Assembly (NCBI GenBank): GCA_034190875.2
Contig: CM067344.1
Coordinates: 18,398,612 to 18,462,611, forward strand
Length of the DNA stretch: 64,000 nt
Direction of reading: 5' to 3'
From: Urechis unicinctus
Taxonomy: Eukaryota > Annelida > Polychaeta > Xenopneusta > Urechidae
Of this stretch, positions 10,701 to 21,869 are shown piece by piece. The notes under the pieces were generated by a model that worked only from the letters and a program-made list of their open reading frames with translations, did no database searches and was not told the origin of the DNA. Position 1 is the first letter of the stretch. Every line of letters starts with the position of its first letter. The translations under genes were made by a program, and so were the position numbers.

Positions 10701-13421
10701 ATGGCATTACCGACAATCTAGTCGGCACAATTAACTCTGTCTATGGCATTACTGATATTCTGGTCGGCACAAACAACGCTGTCGACGTCATGATAACATG
10801 CGTAACAACCCATCACGGTAAGTGTGTCACTCCTGAGGTTATCACGACCTTCTCCACACCCGCGATCATTGACAACCATGACGGCCCATTCTGAGAGCGC
10901 GCCCCTATCACAACATCGTACCTTTTCGGGTTTTTCATTTCACCGGCCATCGCGTTCACTGACTCCCTGAAACGAGCAAGCAACACCTGTTTGCAGTTGC
11001 TTACGCTGTGTTTATCAGAAAAGAAAGGGATGAAACGGACAACGTACCAGCCTCCGCTGGCGACGAACCCCGGGACGAAGCCAACGGCCAGCGAGCCTGC
11101 ATCCAATTTGGTCCCAGCGAACACATCTCGCAAGTTCTCAACATTCCCTGTTATAAAACCAGCGTGTTTAATAGTTCCAATCACTGATACAAAAGGAGAA
11201 ACCCACAGTCATAGAAGCCATAGGAGCTGCAGCAGAATCTGACCTTGGGCTATTTTGACGAGGCCGGTGATGATGATGATGGAGACCGCTGAGACTTTGG
11301 CCACGGAGAACATACCAAGCAGTCGGGTCGACCAGGTTAAGGATACAGAGTTCAGCAACGAGAAGGATGCTAAACAAACAGATGAACACAAGTTAACAAA
11401 GAGCAGACAATCAAAGCCGAATAGTGATAAACGAACAACGGGGAAGAGTAGTGAGATATGACGAACGAACAGGCATATTGAGTTGGGAGCATTTACTGAT
11501 GCTCAATAAACGTACAAACAATTAATCATTTAATGATTCTGAATGAAATACGTCACCGCCTTGCTCAACGCACCGACCCCACTTAAACACCTCGCTATTT
11601 ACACCAGTAGGGCTTGGACAATCCGATATACAGATTTCAGTGGTGATACAGAGTTGAGTAGCGAGAGAAATAAGGCTATCTACCGTTTGTTCGTTTTTCT
11701 ATTTGATATTTGCAAATAGGAATACGACCGTTTTATATATATATCTTTTTCAACTTCAACGATTGTTTTCATATGTCACTTTTAAACCATGCAAAATAGA
11801 AAAAGGGGAGCAATGCACTACCCAGAGATATACACTTCTCTTACTGGTGTAAATAGCGAGGCGTTTAAGTGGGGTCGGTGCGTTGAGCCAGGCGGTGACG
11901 TATTTGATTCAGAATCATTAAATGATTAATTGTTTGTACGTTTATTGAGCATCAGTAAATGCTCCAACTCATTATGCCTGTTCGTTCGTCATATCTCACT
12001 ACTCGTCTCGTAGAGTAAGAAAGAAGATAGATAAACAGAAATGCGGTGTTAAGCAGCGAGAGAGATGCTTGACCTACAGAGCTGCGAACTGGGGCGGCAT
12101 ATCATGCTTTAAAATACAATGATGTTGGACGAACATTTGCGAATAGACAGAACATTGCAGAGATCAATGTTAATAGCATATTGATGCCGAGCTGTCATGG
12201 AACATACATAATTGTACTACTTAAGCGACAATTCATATGGGTTTTAATGTAAATGAGCAGGCTTACAGTGGAACCAGATGCCCGCTGCCACTAGTAACCA
12301 GGCATGGCAATCTAGATTAAGCAGCTGAAACATGTAGAGCGTCATCGTGCGCGACATCAATGCGCACGCGCCAGCGGCCATTGCTACGGACGACCACAGA
12401 CACATAAAGGCAGGTAGCGGTCCCAGGATTTTCTGAAAATCGAAAATACGTGTTTATTCATGCGGTACCCAGCCCACGATATTCTAGACATGTGCATTTC
12501 TTATCACGCCCCGGAATGAACATCATTAAACAGTGCCAGCCATTGAGTTGATCAGGCAATTCCGGTGGAACGAAATCTCATCACGAACTGCCCCCCTGTG
12601 GGTCCGGGGGTAGTTTAGGCCCACTAATAGGGGGCAACCTGTCGGCCGTGGGTTGCGACTCGTGTCGGTGGACAATGGGTTCCAGGTGGTTGAGTGAAGC
12701 GGTCCTTTTGAGGGCTATGTCTGCAAAACACTACTCCTGCCCGGATTTCGCCTAGACGAGAGGCTGGGATGGCCTGGTCCAGTCAATCGGCTGGTGGTGA
12801 CTTGCCCTAGGATACTATTTGCATTTTCATCTTTTTCATCATCATCCACTCTTATGTCCCTCTTTTTTCCATTGATCTTAGAAGGCGGCTGCTTAATGAG
12901 GTCAATCTTATCTATTCACCTTCGTAGGCACCATATAACACATACGTGCTGTTAAATCCAATACTCACTCACTCACTCACTCATCACGAATTGCTTAGCA
13001 CCAAACATCTGCGGAAGTTCAGTGAAACATTTACGGGCAAGAAACTATCATCGATTCATTAATCAAGCAGAAAACATTCATCCACCTAAAGTTAGCATTC
13101 ACTCACCTGAACGTAGGCATAGTCACCGCCCGACACGGGAATAGCTGTTCCTAATTCCGCATAGCATAGAGCAAGAACAAGGTTAAATAATCCTGCAAGA
13201 GCCCAGATGATTAGTGAGGCTCCGACCGAGCCCACGTTGTCTGTTACTCCTGAAGGTGAGATGAATATTCCCGACCCTATCATGGATGATATGATAATAG
13301 CTGTAGCATTTCCAAGGCTCAATGTTTTCTTCAAGCTAATTGATTCCGTAATGATCAGTGGGTCGGTGATCCGCGATGATGAGGATAGTAACAAGGGTGT
13401 TGCTTCGCTGGCTTTCTCCAT
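7789..13421 (-). CDS. SLC7-family amino acid transporter (LAT / b0,+AT type), ten exons
   Basis: This is a plasma-membrane amino acid exchanger of the APC superfamily. Related light chains pair with an SLC3 heavy chain. Coding exons read 13421-13107, 12432-12267, 11369-11244, 11147-11048, 10966-10922, 10247-10124, 9955-9852, 9728-9632, 9544-9389 and 7983-7789. All are joined by GT-AG sites with matching phases, giving about 475 residues against a usual 480-510. Recognisable blocks in order: the TM1 motif [73 protein letters not shown], and a [19 protein letters not shown] loop. The conserved heavy-chain cysteine was not sought. Exon 10 could instead use the donor at 7809/7808 with a further small exon, so the C-terminus is uncertain. 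Substrate cannot be told by eye. Start chosen as the ATG of the only long N-terminal frame. Confidence 0.92.
10309..10786. repeat. 42-bp minisatellite in SLC7 intron 5
   Basis: About eleven tandem copies of a 42-bp unit beginning AATAACACTGTCAATGGCAT. It lies between SLC7 exons at 10966-10922 and 10247-10124. Because 42 is divisible by three and the unit has no stop, both strands stay open (14-residue period), producing long false frames. Copies 6-9 carry alternating variants, which suggests higher-order duplication. Confidence 0.97.
11446..12004. repeat. 164-bp inverted repeat with 232-bp spacer (foldback element)
   Basis: Left arm 11446-11609 and right arm 11842-12004 are reverse complements with only a handful of mismatches. 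It lies in SLC7 intron 2, 77 bp from the acceptor of exon 3. No open frame in the spacer. Either a foldback/MITE-type insertion or an inverted local duplication. No clear target-site duplication seen. Confidence 0.93.
12592..12980 (+). mobile_element. SINE-like retroposon with (ACTC)n tail
   Basis: A 389-bp insertion in SLC7 intron 1 begins in a GC-rich head (CCCCTGTGGGTCCGGGGGTA) and ends in five ACTC repeats. It is bounded by a 14-bp target-site duplication, TCATCACGAACTGC at 12578-12591 and TCATCACGAATTGC at 12981-12994 (one mismatch). The short tandem tail and flanking duplication are signs of LINE-mediated retroposition. No tRNA head was confirmed. Confidence 0.75.
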
Positions 13422-14260
13422 TATTTTGGTTGGGTAGACGTCGATGAAGTGAAAGGCGACTCGTGGCCATTGACATTACCGTCTTTAACTAGGTTGTTCC
13501 AGCTGGTCTTTAGGCTGACCTTTTGTTAAGCAATCGACTCAGGGCCCATTGTTCTTACCGTGAAAGCTGACGTCACCTAGTCGCTGACATGATCAGTTCT
13601 GACACGTCTCGAGTCTGTCTGCCAAGACGAGGGTGTCTCCATGGCTTCACAGGGCGGCTTTCACGTTTGTGATGTATGCTACCTCTCAACTCTTCTAACA
13701 GCGCCCTCCCTCGACACCGACACGACATTCTCACTTTCTACGTAGCAATCAGGATTTTGTGAAACAATAATCGCGAACATCCAATTTACAAACTTTAGCG
13801 ATCCAAGCGTCCAGTTGTGTGCCCGTATTGTTCGTGTGTGGCTTGAATAGACTTAGGATTGTCTGACAATATTCGGATGGGACAACAGAAGGATATCTCG
13901 TCTCATCTCTTGCTGTCATTCGCCCTTTACCATTCCATGACGACTCGGATGAAGGTTTTCCCCATCTGTGGTCTGAAATAACTCGGAAATCAACAGGCGG
14001 GTTGCTATTTTCTCGATGCTTTTTGGAGTAGTGGATCAGCTGTTGATCTCATGGATTAAGATGATACACCAAGGGGCGACTTTGGACAATAATCGGGGAT
14101 GGCTATTCAATGACAATGGAAGCTTATGGGATAACTCATGATACAGTAGCTTCGCGTGTATAGTCCATGGATAATTAGCGTCCGACAGGTAATTAATCAC
14201 CTATCGCTGTAGGTTAGGGCCGATGGGGCCACATTAAATAATTACAGCTCAGGAAAAGCG
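13422..14260. other. upstream region of SLC7 gene
   Basis: Presumed promoter and 5' untranslated region of the minus-strand transporter. I see no TATA box or coding frame. Confidence 0.4.
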
Positions 14261-14261
14261 A

Positions 14262-14780
14262 CTAAGCGAGTGAGTGGGTAGGAGAATGAGTTTTGTGGAA
14301 ATGAGCAAGTGGGTGAATGAGCGAGTGATCTTGTGCTAAACGTAGTTTTCACATGAGCATGTGTGAGGGAGTGAGTAATGAACGAACGAGTGAATGAGCG
14401 AATAAATTGTTGAGTGAGTGAAGAAGTTAGTGAGTAAATGGGTGGGCGAGTGAGTGATGTGGTTAGTGAATGAATGAATTAATTAATGAATGAGCGAGTG
14501 AATGTGTGCTCGAGCGAGTGAGTGAATGAGTGAATGAGTGAGTGAGTGAGTAAGTGAGTGATAGACTGGATAAGTACCTAAATGAGTAAGTGAGCAGGCA
14601 AGCGAGGAGTGAGTGGCATCGTTTTTAAATAAGCAAATGCCAGGCAGGGTCAGTGAACGAGTTAATCGGTCAGCGATTGAGGGAGGAAGTGACTTAGAGA
14701 GTGAATAAGCGCGAACGAGTGTGTGTGAGTGATCGAGTGAGTGGGCGAGTGTGTGATTGATTGATAGAGTGAGTTAGTAA
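14262..14780. repeat. degenerate GTGA/GAGT-rich tract
   Basis: Irregular array of GAGTGAGT, GAATGAGT and GCGAGTGA blocks, the complement of ACTC-type repeats. It may be an expanded and decayed retroposon tail. Confidence 0.8.
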
Positions 14781-15119
14781 TTTAGTCAGTTTGTTAACTT
14801 GGCGAATCATCATCATCATCATAATCACCACATTAAATCATCCAAGCTTTTAATCTTTACATCACAATCATCCTTCATCGCTGTATTGTTGGTACTGCAT
14901 TGTCTTTATTACAATAATACTGTATGTATCGTGATAATGAAACTCAACAAGTTGTTGATAGATGACGACAGTATCATGTTGATTTCATGATATTTTTATA
15001 TATGTGTATGCAGGCTGTTGTTGCACAGCATAAATAGATTGGCCTTGATATATTCACAGAAAAACAATGTAATCCAATTATTGATTTGCTAAATATATTC
15101 CAATCATTTTAGCTATATG

Positions 15120-15614
15120 CTTTACGTTTGTTAACTTCTTAATAAACGCTTAAGTTTGTTTGTCGCGTGATACAGATCACAATTTTTAATATATTTTCAA
15201 AGGTATTTTTTTAACTTTAACGTTGGTCAGCTGCTTACCAAACGTTTGCTAACTTTGTTTTGTCTCTTGATACAGGTCGCAATTTTCAATAAATTTTCTA
15301 AATTTTCTTTTTTAAACGTAAGGTGTGATTGATGCGCAAAACCCAGGGGTTTGGTTTAACCTTGACCTCAAACTAAGGTCAAAATCATCGAATGAAATTT
15401 TAAAACGTCGGTATCTCCCTGGGAAATGATTCGATCTTAAAAATGATTTTAGATTATTGTAGGCCATTCGAATTCTAAACTTATTCAGATATTAATGATG
15501 ATACGATTTCTGACGACTAGGGTGATGATGATAATAATGATGATAATGACGATATTTATTATGTAAATACTAATGAAGATAACCTTGATGATTATAATGA
15601 TGATTATAATGATT

Positions 15615-15655
<41 letters not shown>

Positions 15656-15700
15656 AAAAAAACTAATCGAAGTTCGCCAAGTTCTCCATGTACCCATTGG
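15120..15700. repeat. dispersed repeat split by (GAT)n
   Basis: Segments near 15130-15190 and 15230-15310 are imperfect direct duplicates (TTTGTTAACTT...GATACAG..CACAATTTT). A (GAT)n-rich array occupies about 15500-15657. The end at about 15664-15700 is the reverse complement of a segment at about 49553-49612 (TGGGTACATGGAGAACTTGG in that orientation), so this is a copy of a dispersed repeat also found at 49.5-50.0 kb. Confidence 0.7.
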
Positions 15701-15724
15701 CCTCTTGTTCTTTCGTTAGTTAGT

Positions 15725-16030
15725 TAGCTAGTGAATAAGAGGGTGATAAAGGACGTTAGTGAGCAAATGAGTTTGTTTATGAGCAGGCAAGATAATGAGT
15801 CTTTGAATTAGTGAGTGTTTAAATCGGTGAGTGAAGTAGTGGTGTTTATGAGCAAGCGAGATGATGTATTTGTGATTGAGTGAGTGTTTAAATCGGTGAG
15901 TGAAGTAGTGGATGAATGAATGAGTGAGTGTTTAAATGAATGTGTCAACGACTAATTTGATCAATTTGAGAGTGAGTGAGCGAGCGATTGCCGAGCGAGG
16001 GAGTCGGTGAGGGAGTCGGTGAGTGAATAT
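15725..16030. repeat. second GTGA-rich tract
   Basis: Irregular GAGTGAGTG and GTTAGTGA blocks. A roughly 60-bp piece (GAGTGTTTAAATCGGTGAGT) is repeated near 15812 and 15884. Confidence 0.8.
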
Positions 16031-16199
16031 GTGAGTGTGTCTGTGAGTAATCGCCATGAAATCGCAACAACAGACTTCCGCAAAAAAATGGCACCGTCGC
16101 AGAGAATACTGCATTGCTCAAACACTCATTGGAAAATCATAAGGATAAATCAACAACGCTTTAAAAGTTGCCAACAAATTCCGAACTTGAAATGAACGT

Positions 16200-16870
16200 G
16201 ATCGCGAGAGGACTTCATTTTGGCGTCGGGACACAAAACACCTTACCAAGCAATGTTCATTACGTGATGCAGGCTGGAGCTATCTAATTCTCCAAGGATA
16301 CGGCTGTCGGCATGGTAACCATGGTTGAGCATGATATGCTAATATCATCCGAGTGACCAAGCGAAAGCTAACTCTTATATCATGTGTAGTGCACATAAAA
16401 ACGCCTGAAATAGTAATCGTTACTTGTATTCGGTTTAATGCATCATCGGACTGTAAACGTTGAGATGTTAGATTATGACACTGAATTACAGGATGTGCGG
16501 ACACTCATTAATATATTGTCGGTCATGAGAGATCCGTGAGAGAGGCCAAATCTCCACTCCAAGCATCAAATTACTGTCCGAAAGTAATGGTCACTCACAC
16601 AGTATATCATTCTGTCGAATCCTGCTAGCCAACTGTATGAGTTTGGCCTGCTCGAGCCCATTGGTCTTAGGTGCCCTACATCTGTCTATTTTAACACGCA
16701 AAGCACGTGACTTGGCTTAAAACCGACTCCCAGGCTCAGTACTTATTACATAACCCGAGCATCACACAAAGCGCCCACAGCTCGCTGGCCTTCTGCCCTC
16801 AACGGTCCAGTCGCTTCATAAGGCCAGTCGCAAAGCTAGCCTCTGCAGTTGCTGGTTGTTGAAAGAATAG
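16200..16870. other. upstream region of lipocalin gene
   Basis: No frame of interest and no clear TATA box. Presumed promoter and 5' untranslated region. Confidence 0.4.
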
Positions 16871-16875
16871 GGAAG

Positions 16876-19588
16876 ATGTTGCGTCTGATTGTCTGCTTTG
16901 CCTCTCTGGCGCTTGTGTGCAGGGCTGAGGTTGCCCCTGTATCCATGCTGGACATCGAAAAGTACGTCGGTAGCTGGTACCAGGTGAGCATCGTCAGAGA
17001 GTGAGAGAGAGAGGGAGAGAGGGAGAGAGAGAGAGAGAGTACAAGTTGTTCTTGTTGATAACTCATAGTTATTTTTGATGAAGTAGTACTTATTGTTGAT
17101 GAAGCAATGTTTATTGTTGAGAAGTATTTAGTGTGATAGAGGGAGATGTTAATATTGACGAACAATTTCAGAAGTTGGTAATATTGTCTATGAAACAGAA
17201 GCTATTGTTCTAGAGGTAGTTGTCCTGTAGAACATCTCACTATAATGATAATGCAACGGCTGGTCTGACTGGACTGTAAATCTACTTTATAATGCATCGG
17301 CCTTGTTAAACAATCGTTACAAGCATACGTACGAGAGTACATGAAGACATGCCTACTGAGAAATCGCGGTTGATCAGAAGCCCGTTGCCGAACACAACTG
17401 CATCTCCAGTCGCTTAGAGTCAGTCGGGATTGTTAGAAGTGTATATATCAGACCCGAAAATCAATAAAAATGAGGATGGCACGCTGGTCACACATGAGGC
17501 TGACCAGCTCTCATGGGCCTGGTCATCAATTAGCCCAGCTCTCATAGCGGTCTTGAATCTGCGACCCAGCCCCTCTCGCCTGCTCACTGTCCTCCTCTGT
17601 TCGGTCTCCCTGGTAATAAGTTGTTAATTAGTTATGTGTTAATGGTTGCCGTTATGTTATCGCGAATCTATGTTGCCACTAATTCTATGACTTCGCTGTG
17701 GGATAGGTCTTCACCAACCAGAAAGCTCTGGATACAACTCGTCAGGATGCTGGCTTCTGCCCATATATCCAGTGTGAGTAACTCCTAGGCTCTCAATATC
17801 TCGTTATTTTTTTATCATAAATGATCTGATCAAAGTCTTATCACAGGCACTAGGTCATGACTGCGTGATTTGCTATCTGTTCTCTCTGCTCTCCAGACGG
17901 TATACTTAACGCCACTGCCGTGTCCGTCGACAATCGCTTCCGCCCCGGGTCTGTGACAGCTGACGAGGATGTAACCCTAGGTGTGGCTACAACCACTGAC
18001 AACCCCGGCGTCCTCGCTGTCAAATTCGACGGAATACCCGCGACGTTCTCCTGTAAGTTTCATTTCTCGCGGGGACTGTCACATTATATTACATGTAATC
18101 ATATCCGCATAGATCCTTTGATTTTCATGTTTATTACTTGTAACCAATAGAAGTTATTCGTATATCTTGATTTACAAAATAATACACCGAATTTTGCCAC
18201 CTCTGATCACTTTGCGGATACCTCGATCATAATGTGTGTCAACATAGCGTACTTGGCCGTCTATCAATGACAATCATAACGGACTTGTGTATGTTGATAT
18301 CGACAGACTGGGTGCTGAAGCTTGGTCCCGTCGTGAATGATCAGTATGACTACGCTGTAGTCTCTGACGGACGTATCAATACCCTGTACGTGTTGGTGAG
18401 GGACTACGAGTCGTACGATGCCAAATACAATACCGCCGTGCAGCAGTTTTTGGCAGAGAGCGACTTCACTGGACCCGACAAGCAACCATTAGCCTCACCA
18501 CAAGGGGATGGATGTGTCTACAACTTCACCAACTCAGGTATGTTGATGCATGATTGGACACTTTTCATGATATATATCGTTAATACCATTCTATTGATTG
18601 GAATATAAAGAAGGATTCGTCTTGTGAGTCACCCCTCAGACCAGCAGCTCCACTCCTCCCTCCATTACTTGGCATCTTCCATACTTCTTCTTTGCGTCAT
18701 GATTGTTCGCGCTATTGGTTTAACATTAACGGTCTATGTTGTACATGAACATGTCATGACCATCTTCAATTGGAAAGAAGCTGTATGGTTCATTGAAGGA
18801 TTTGAGGCATTCAGTGATGGTCTTTTCGCAATCTTTCTAATCGGCTGATCGTTTTAATCACCGAGAATTTTGCGCTTATTGATGATCTTATCAGGGTCCA
18901 AATATGGCTTGGTTGCCATAGATAATGATCGGACGATTTCATTTCGTGATACTGTTGCTCGTATGATTACATTAAAGCTCATTCTGGACATAAAATGCGT
19001 GATTACCTACGTTTAACGGGCCACTCAATCGACTATCAGGTATATTTATTGTATAATGGGTGCCTAAGTTGTGATCAATTTGGGCACGTGCCACGGGGGC
19101 ACCGCGACTGTAGCTCGCTATGGCCCATATCAGGTGAATACATAATGGTTATGTGTTAGAGCAAAGAGTTTATAGCTACGCGAAGAGGGATCACTCCAAC
19201 AATGTGCGGTGTGTATGAAAATTAGCGACACACTCGCCCGTCATCAGGTAACGCTACCTTGAAATGCCTCGGAGCTCGGCGTCTGTTAAAGACATGGAGT
19301 CATCTTATTGGTCGAGTCCACTACGTCCCCGAATTAGAGAATTCCATGTGTTTTTAAGAGACGCTATGACAAAACACCACTTTGCTCGCAGGTGGCGTCT
19401 TCATGTATTTTCTCGGGGCGGAGGTGCGTGTTGGCCCTCGTAGCGTAGCTATAAACTCTTAGGGTAGAGTAACTCTTCGTCACAGATCGCTGTACAGCAT
19501 GCCTTTGATGTGTCTTGTTTCAGCGGCTGCTGTCGGCGGAAGTCTGACCATGTGTTTCGCCATCTTTACTCTCAAGAGAATCATCTGA
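16876..19588 (+). CDS. secreted lipocalin, apolipoprotein D / Lazarillo-like, five exons
   Basis: Lipocalins are extracellular eight-strand barrels that bind small hydrophobic ligands. Exons: 16876-16983, 17707-17773, 17897-18052, 18307-18537 and 19524-19588, all GT-AG with matching phases, encoding 208 residues. Residues 1-18 form a signal peptide (MLRLIVCFASLALVCRA). The defining first motif is YVGSWYQ (about 30-36), and YWVLKLGPVVNDQYDYAVVS (111-130) is the second conserved block. C54 and C180 are placed for the usual barrel-to-C-terminus disulfide. The last exon encodes a hydrophobic tail (AVGGSLTMCFAIFTLKRII) after small residues, as in GPI-anchored Lazarillo proteins, but this is inferred. 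Introns show no large insertions. The start is the first ATG with a signal peptide. Ligand unknown. Confidence 0.9.
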
Positions 19589-19600
19589 GCGCTGTTAGAA

Positions 19601-19606
19601 AATAAA
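19601..19606 (+). promoter_or_regulatory. candidate polyadenylation signal of lipocalin gene
   Basis: AATAAA lies 12 bases after the TGA stop, inside AATAAAATAAAT. It would give a very short 3' untranslated region. A second AATAAA at 19795 is an alternative. Confidence 0.45.
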
Positions 19607-19639
19607 ATAAATCTAGCTGCTCTTTTTAAATTGCTCCAT

Positions 19640-20868
19640 GAACCAGGCTCTAAGGCACTATATGTGACGTTATGACGGATTTTCCTAAATGCGTTGTGGT
19701 TGTGTTTTGGCGATTATGCCGCTCTGATAACTTCGTAACGTCTATATAGATGTATATTTGTTATTCACGGCATAACTACTAATATCGCCTGGTTAATAAA
19801 TCCTTTCATAAAGTTGTATTGATCAATTTCTCCTGTGAGCACCAAGATCCATAACATATATCACCCAACTGCAAGAAAATGAATGTTAACGCCTGAATCT
19901 GGCGGCAAGTTACAAATATCACATGATATGACATGCAGTTCCATGGTACTTGTTATTCAGAGTAATCTACAAGTTGGTTTGGGAGAATGAGAAAGCCAAT
20001 CAAAACACAAGGATGGCTTCTAGTGTCGAAGCTATAATAAGGCAAGGGCGTCATGCCATACATACTTTTCAACTAACCACAAATGTCAAAGGGTAAAAAG
20101 TTACTGGAATCTTGGTGACAGGCAGCGTCTAACACCGAGCTGATAACTGTTGATCTAGCTGAGAAAGCATCATTGTCAGGTTTATCTCGAGGCTTGTCCT
20201 CAAACATAAACTCATCCATTACATGTCAGCTGACCAGGGGATGAGGAAAGAACGCGTTGTGAAAACAAATATGCTCGAAATGGAACTAGGAACAATTAAC
20301 ATGTTGGTACTTAATGCTCATATACGTAATACACTCATTTATTGTTCTCTGATGTTCGTGCACACGTGCACATATTTACGTGACGCACCGACAAAACGGA
20401 TCCTGAATAAAAGGGATGTCTTGATATCAACCTGGATAATATGTCCAGCAACACAAGTCCATTTCATCACTTTGAGGGGCGTTCTGTGTATTTTTCGTCG
20501 CAATAGACCAACAGGTGATCATAGAGGGTATCAATAAGGTAACCACAAACACGGTCTGTGCTTCCACATTTTGTTTATAATTGAATCGATCTAAATGACA
20601 TTCCGATATTATCTCAATGATATTATGGTCGAGTCCATGTGCTCTATCATTGGTTGCATATGCCATTTCCCTTAAATTGTCGATTGTCACCTTTCTAAGA
20701 TTGAAGTGAAGAATGTGATAGAAATAATGCTCTAATCGGGTCAAAAGGGGGAAAATTGCAATATATGCAATATTTGCAGCCATTTAATATGACTCAACAC
20801 ATATTTAGCTAACAAAATGATAAAATTCCTTGCATCACAGCTTATTGATGAAATAACTACTTAACTAC
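19640..20868. other. no gene recognised
   Basis: A 118-codon minus-strand frame (20427-20783) has no recognisable domain and no supporting splice sites. I see nothing else. Confidence 0.45.
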
Positions 20869-21560
20869 ACCCATGCATACATTGACGGTTCCAAAAACAT
20901 CTAGAGCACCTCATATATAATAATAATACCTACTGATAAGTACAACAAATCGTCACGTATACAATCCTACTGCTTCATATTTATAGCAGAAGCATTAATA
21001 ATCATTAAAGTTCTGCACATATCCCTTCAAGCCAAAATTTAGAATCACATTATTCTCACAGACTCTCTTTCATTTACCACTGCAGTTCACAATAAAATTA
21101 GTAATCATTTTATGCAAGAAATAAAATACTTCTCCGCTCTTCTTGTCCTTCAAACCTCCAACACTACTATAATTTGGACATATGCCCATTGTGGAATACC
21201 AGGAAACGAAATTGCAGACAAAGAAGCTGAAAAATCTCACTCAAACTCATTTATTCAAGGCACTTCTATAGACTTTAATACTCATTACTCTTTAATCAAC
21301 AAATACATTGTACAATATGGCAAGAAGAGTGGAATAAATCCATTTCAGCCCTTAAACTAATAAAACCCACTCAAAACTACAACCCCTATGACTTTTACTT
21401 AGATAAAATCCTAACTTCTATAGCATTAGATAATCCCCCCTTCAACACTATAAAGCTAAACACATCCAAGCACTACACCTCGACTGTAATTGCTGTGTTT
21501 GCCACACCCTCGAAACAACGCACCATTTTTTCTTTATTTGTCCTAAATTTAACAGCCAAC
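20869..21560 (+). pseudogene. non-LTR retrotransposon RNase H and zinc-knuckle remnant
   Basis: Read in three frames, the segment gives the landmarks of a LINE RNase H domain in order: HAYIDGSK near 20872-20900, ILTDSLSF near 21052-21072, then WTYAHCGIPGNEIADKEAEK (about 21175-21234). A C-terminal cysteine/histidine cluster, CNCCVCHTLETTHHFFFICP, lies near 21487-21546. The catalytic D, D and H/D residues are visible, but frameshifts and stops separate them. The sequence is much more AT-rich than its surroundings. The upstream endonuclease and reverse transcriptase are missing, so it is 5'-truncated, as usual for LINE insertions. A long AT-rich tail follows to about 21800. Confidence 0.8.
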
Positions 21561-21869
21561 AATCAATAACCTAAAATTATACAAATATAATATCAATGTT
21601 CAAAATATCTTTTAAAAAGAAATAATAAAACACACTAAGAAAACATTCATAACACGCAATACTTCATCCTCAAATAATTTCATTCCCATCCATCCATTCA
21701 TTAATTATATGCATAACTCTTAACATACTCTATGCTATTCTAGTTTTCCTTTTATCCCTCATTATTTCTTATTTCTATCTTGGAACTCCGTAGCTTTTTA
21801 AGGACATGGGTACTTCAGGGCTATTTTATCTTCTTACTATAATGCACTGGTGCGTGAAACTTCCTTATT

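Noticed and set aside
10180..10894. Long frames over the 42-bp repeat (214 and 115 codons)
   Set aside because: Period divisible by three without stops explains both strands; the region is an SLC7 intron by splice-site evidence.
18624..18848. Hydrophobic frame in lipocalin intron 4
   Set aside because: Lies between exons with matching phases; no splice sites of its own.
20427..20783. 118-codon minus-strand frame
   Set aside because: No domain, signal peptide or splice context; AT-rich chance frame most likely.
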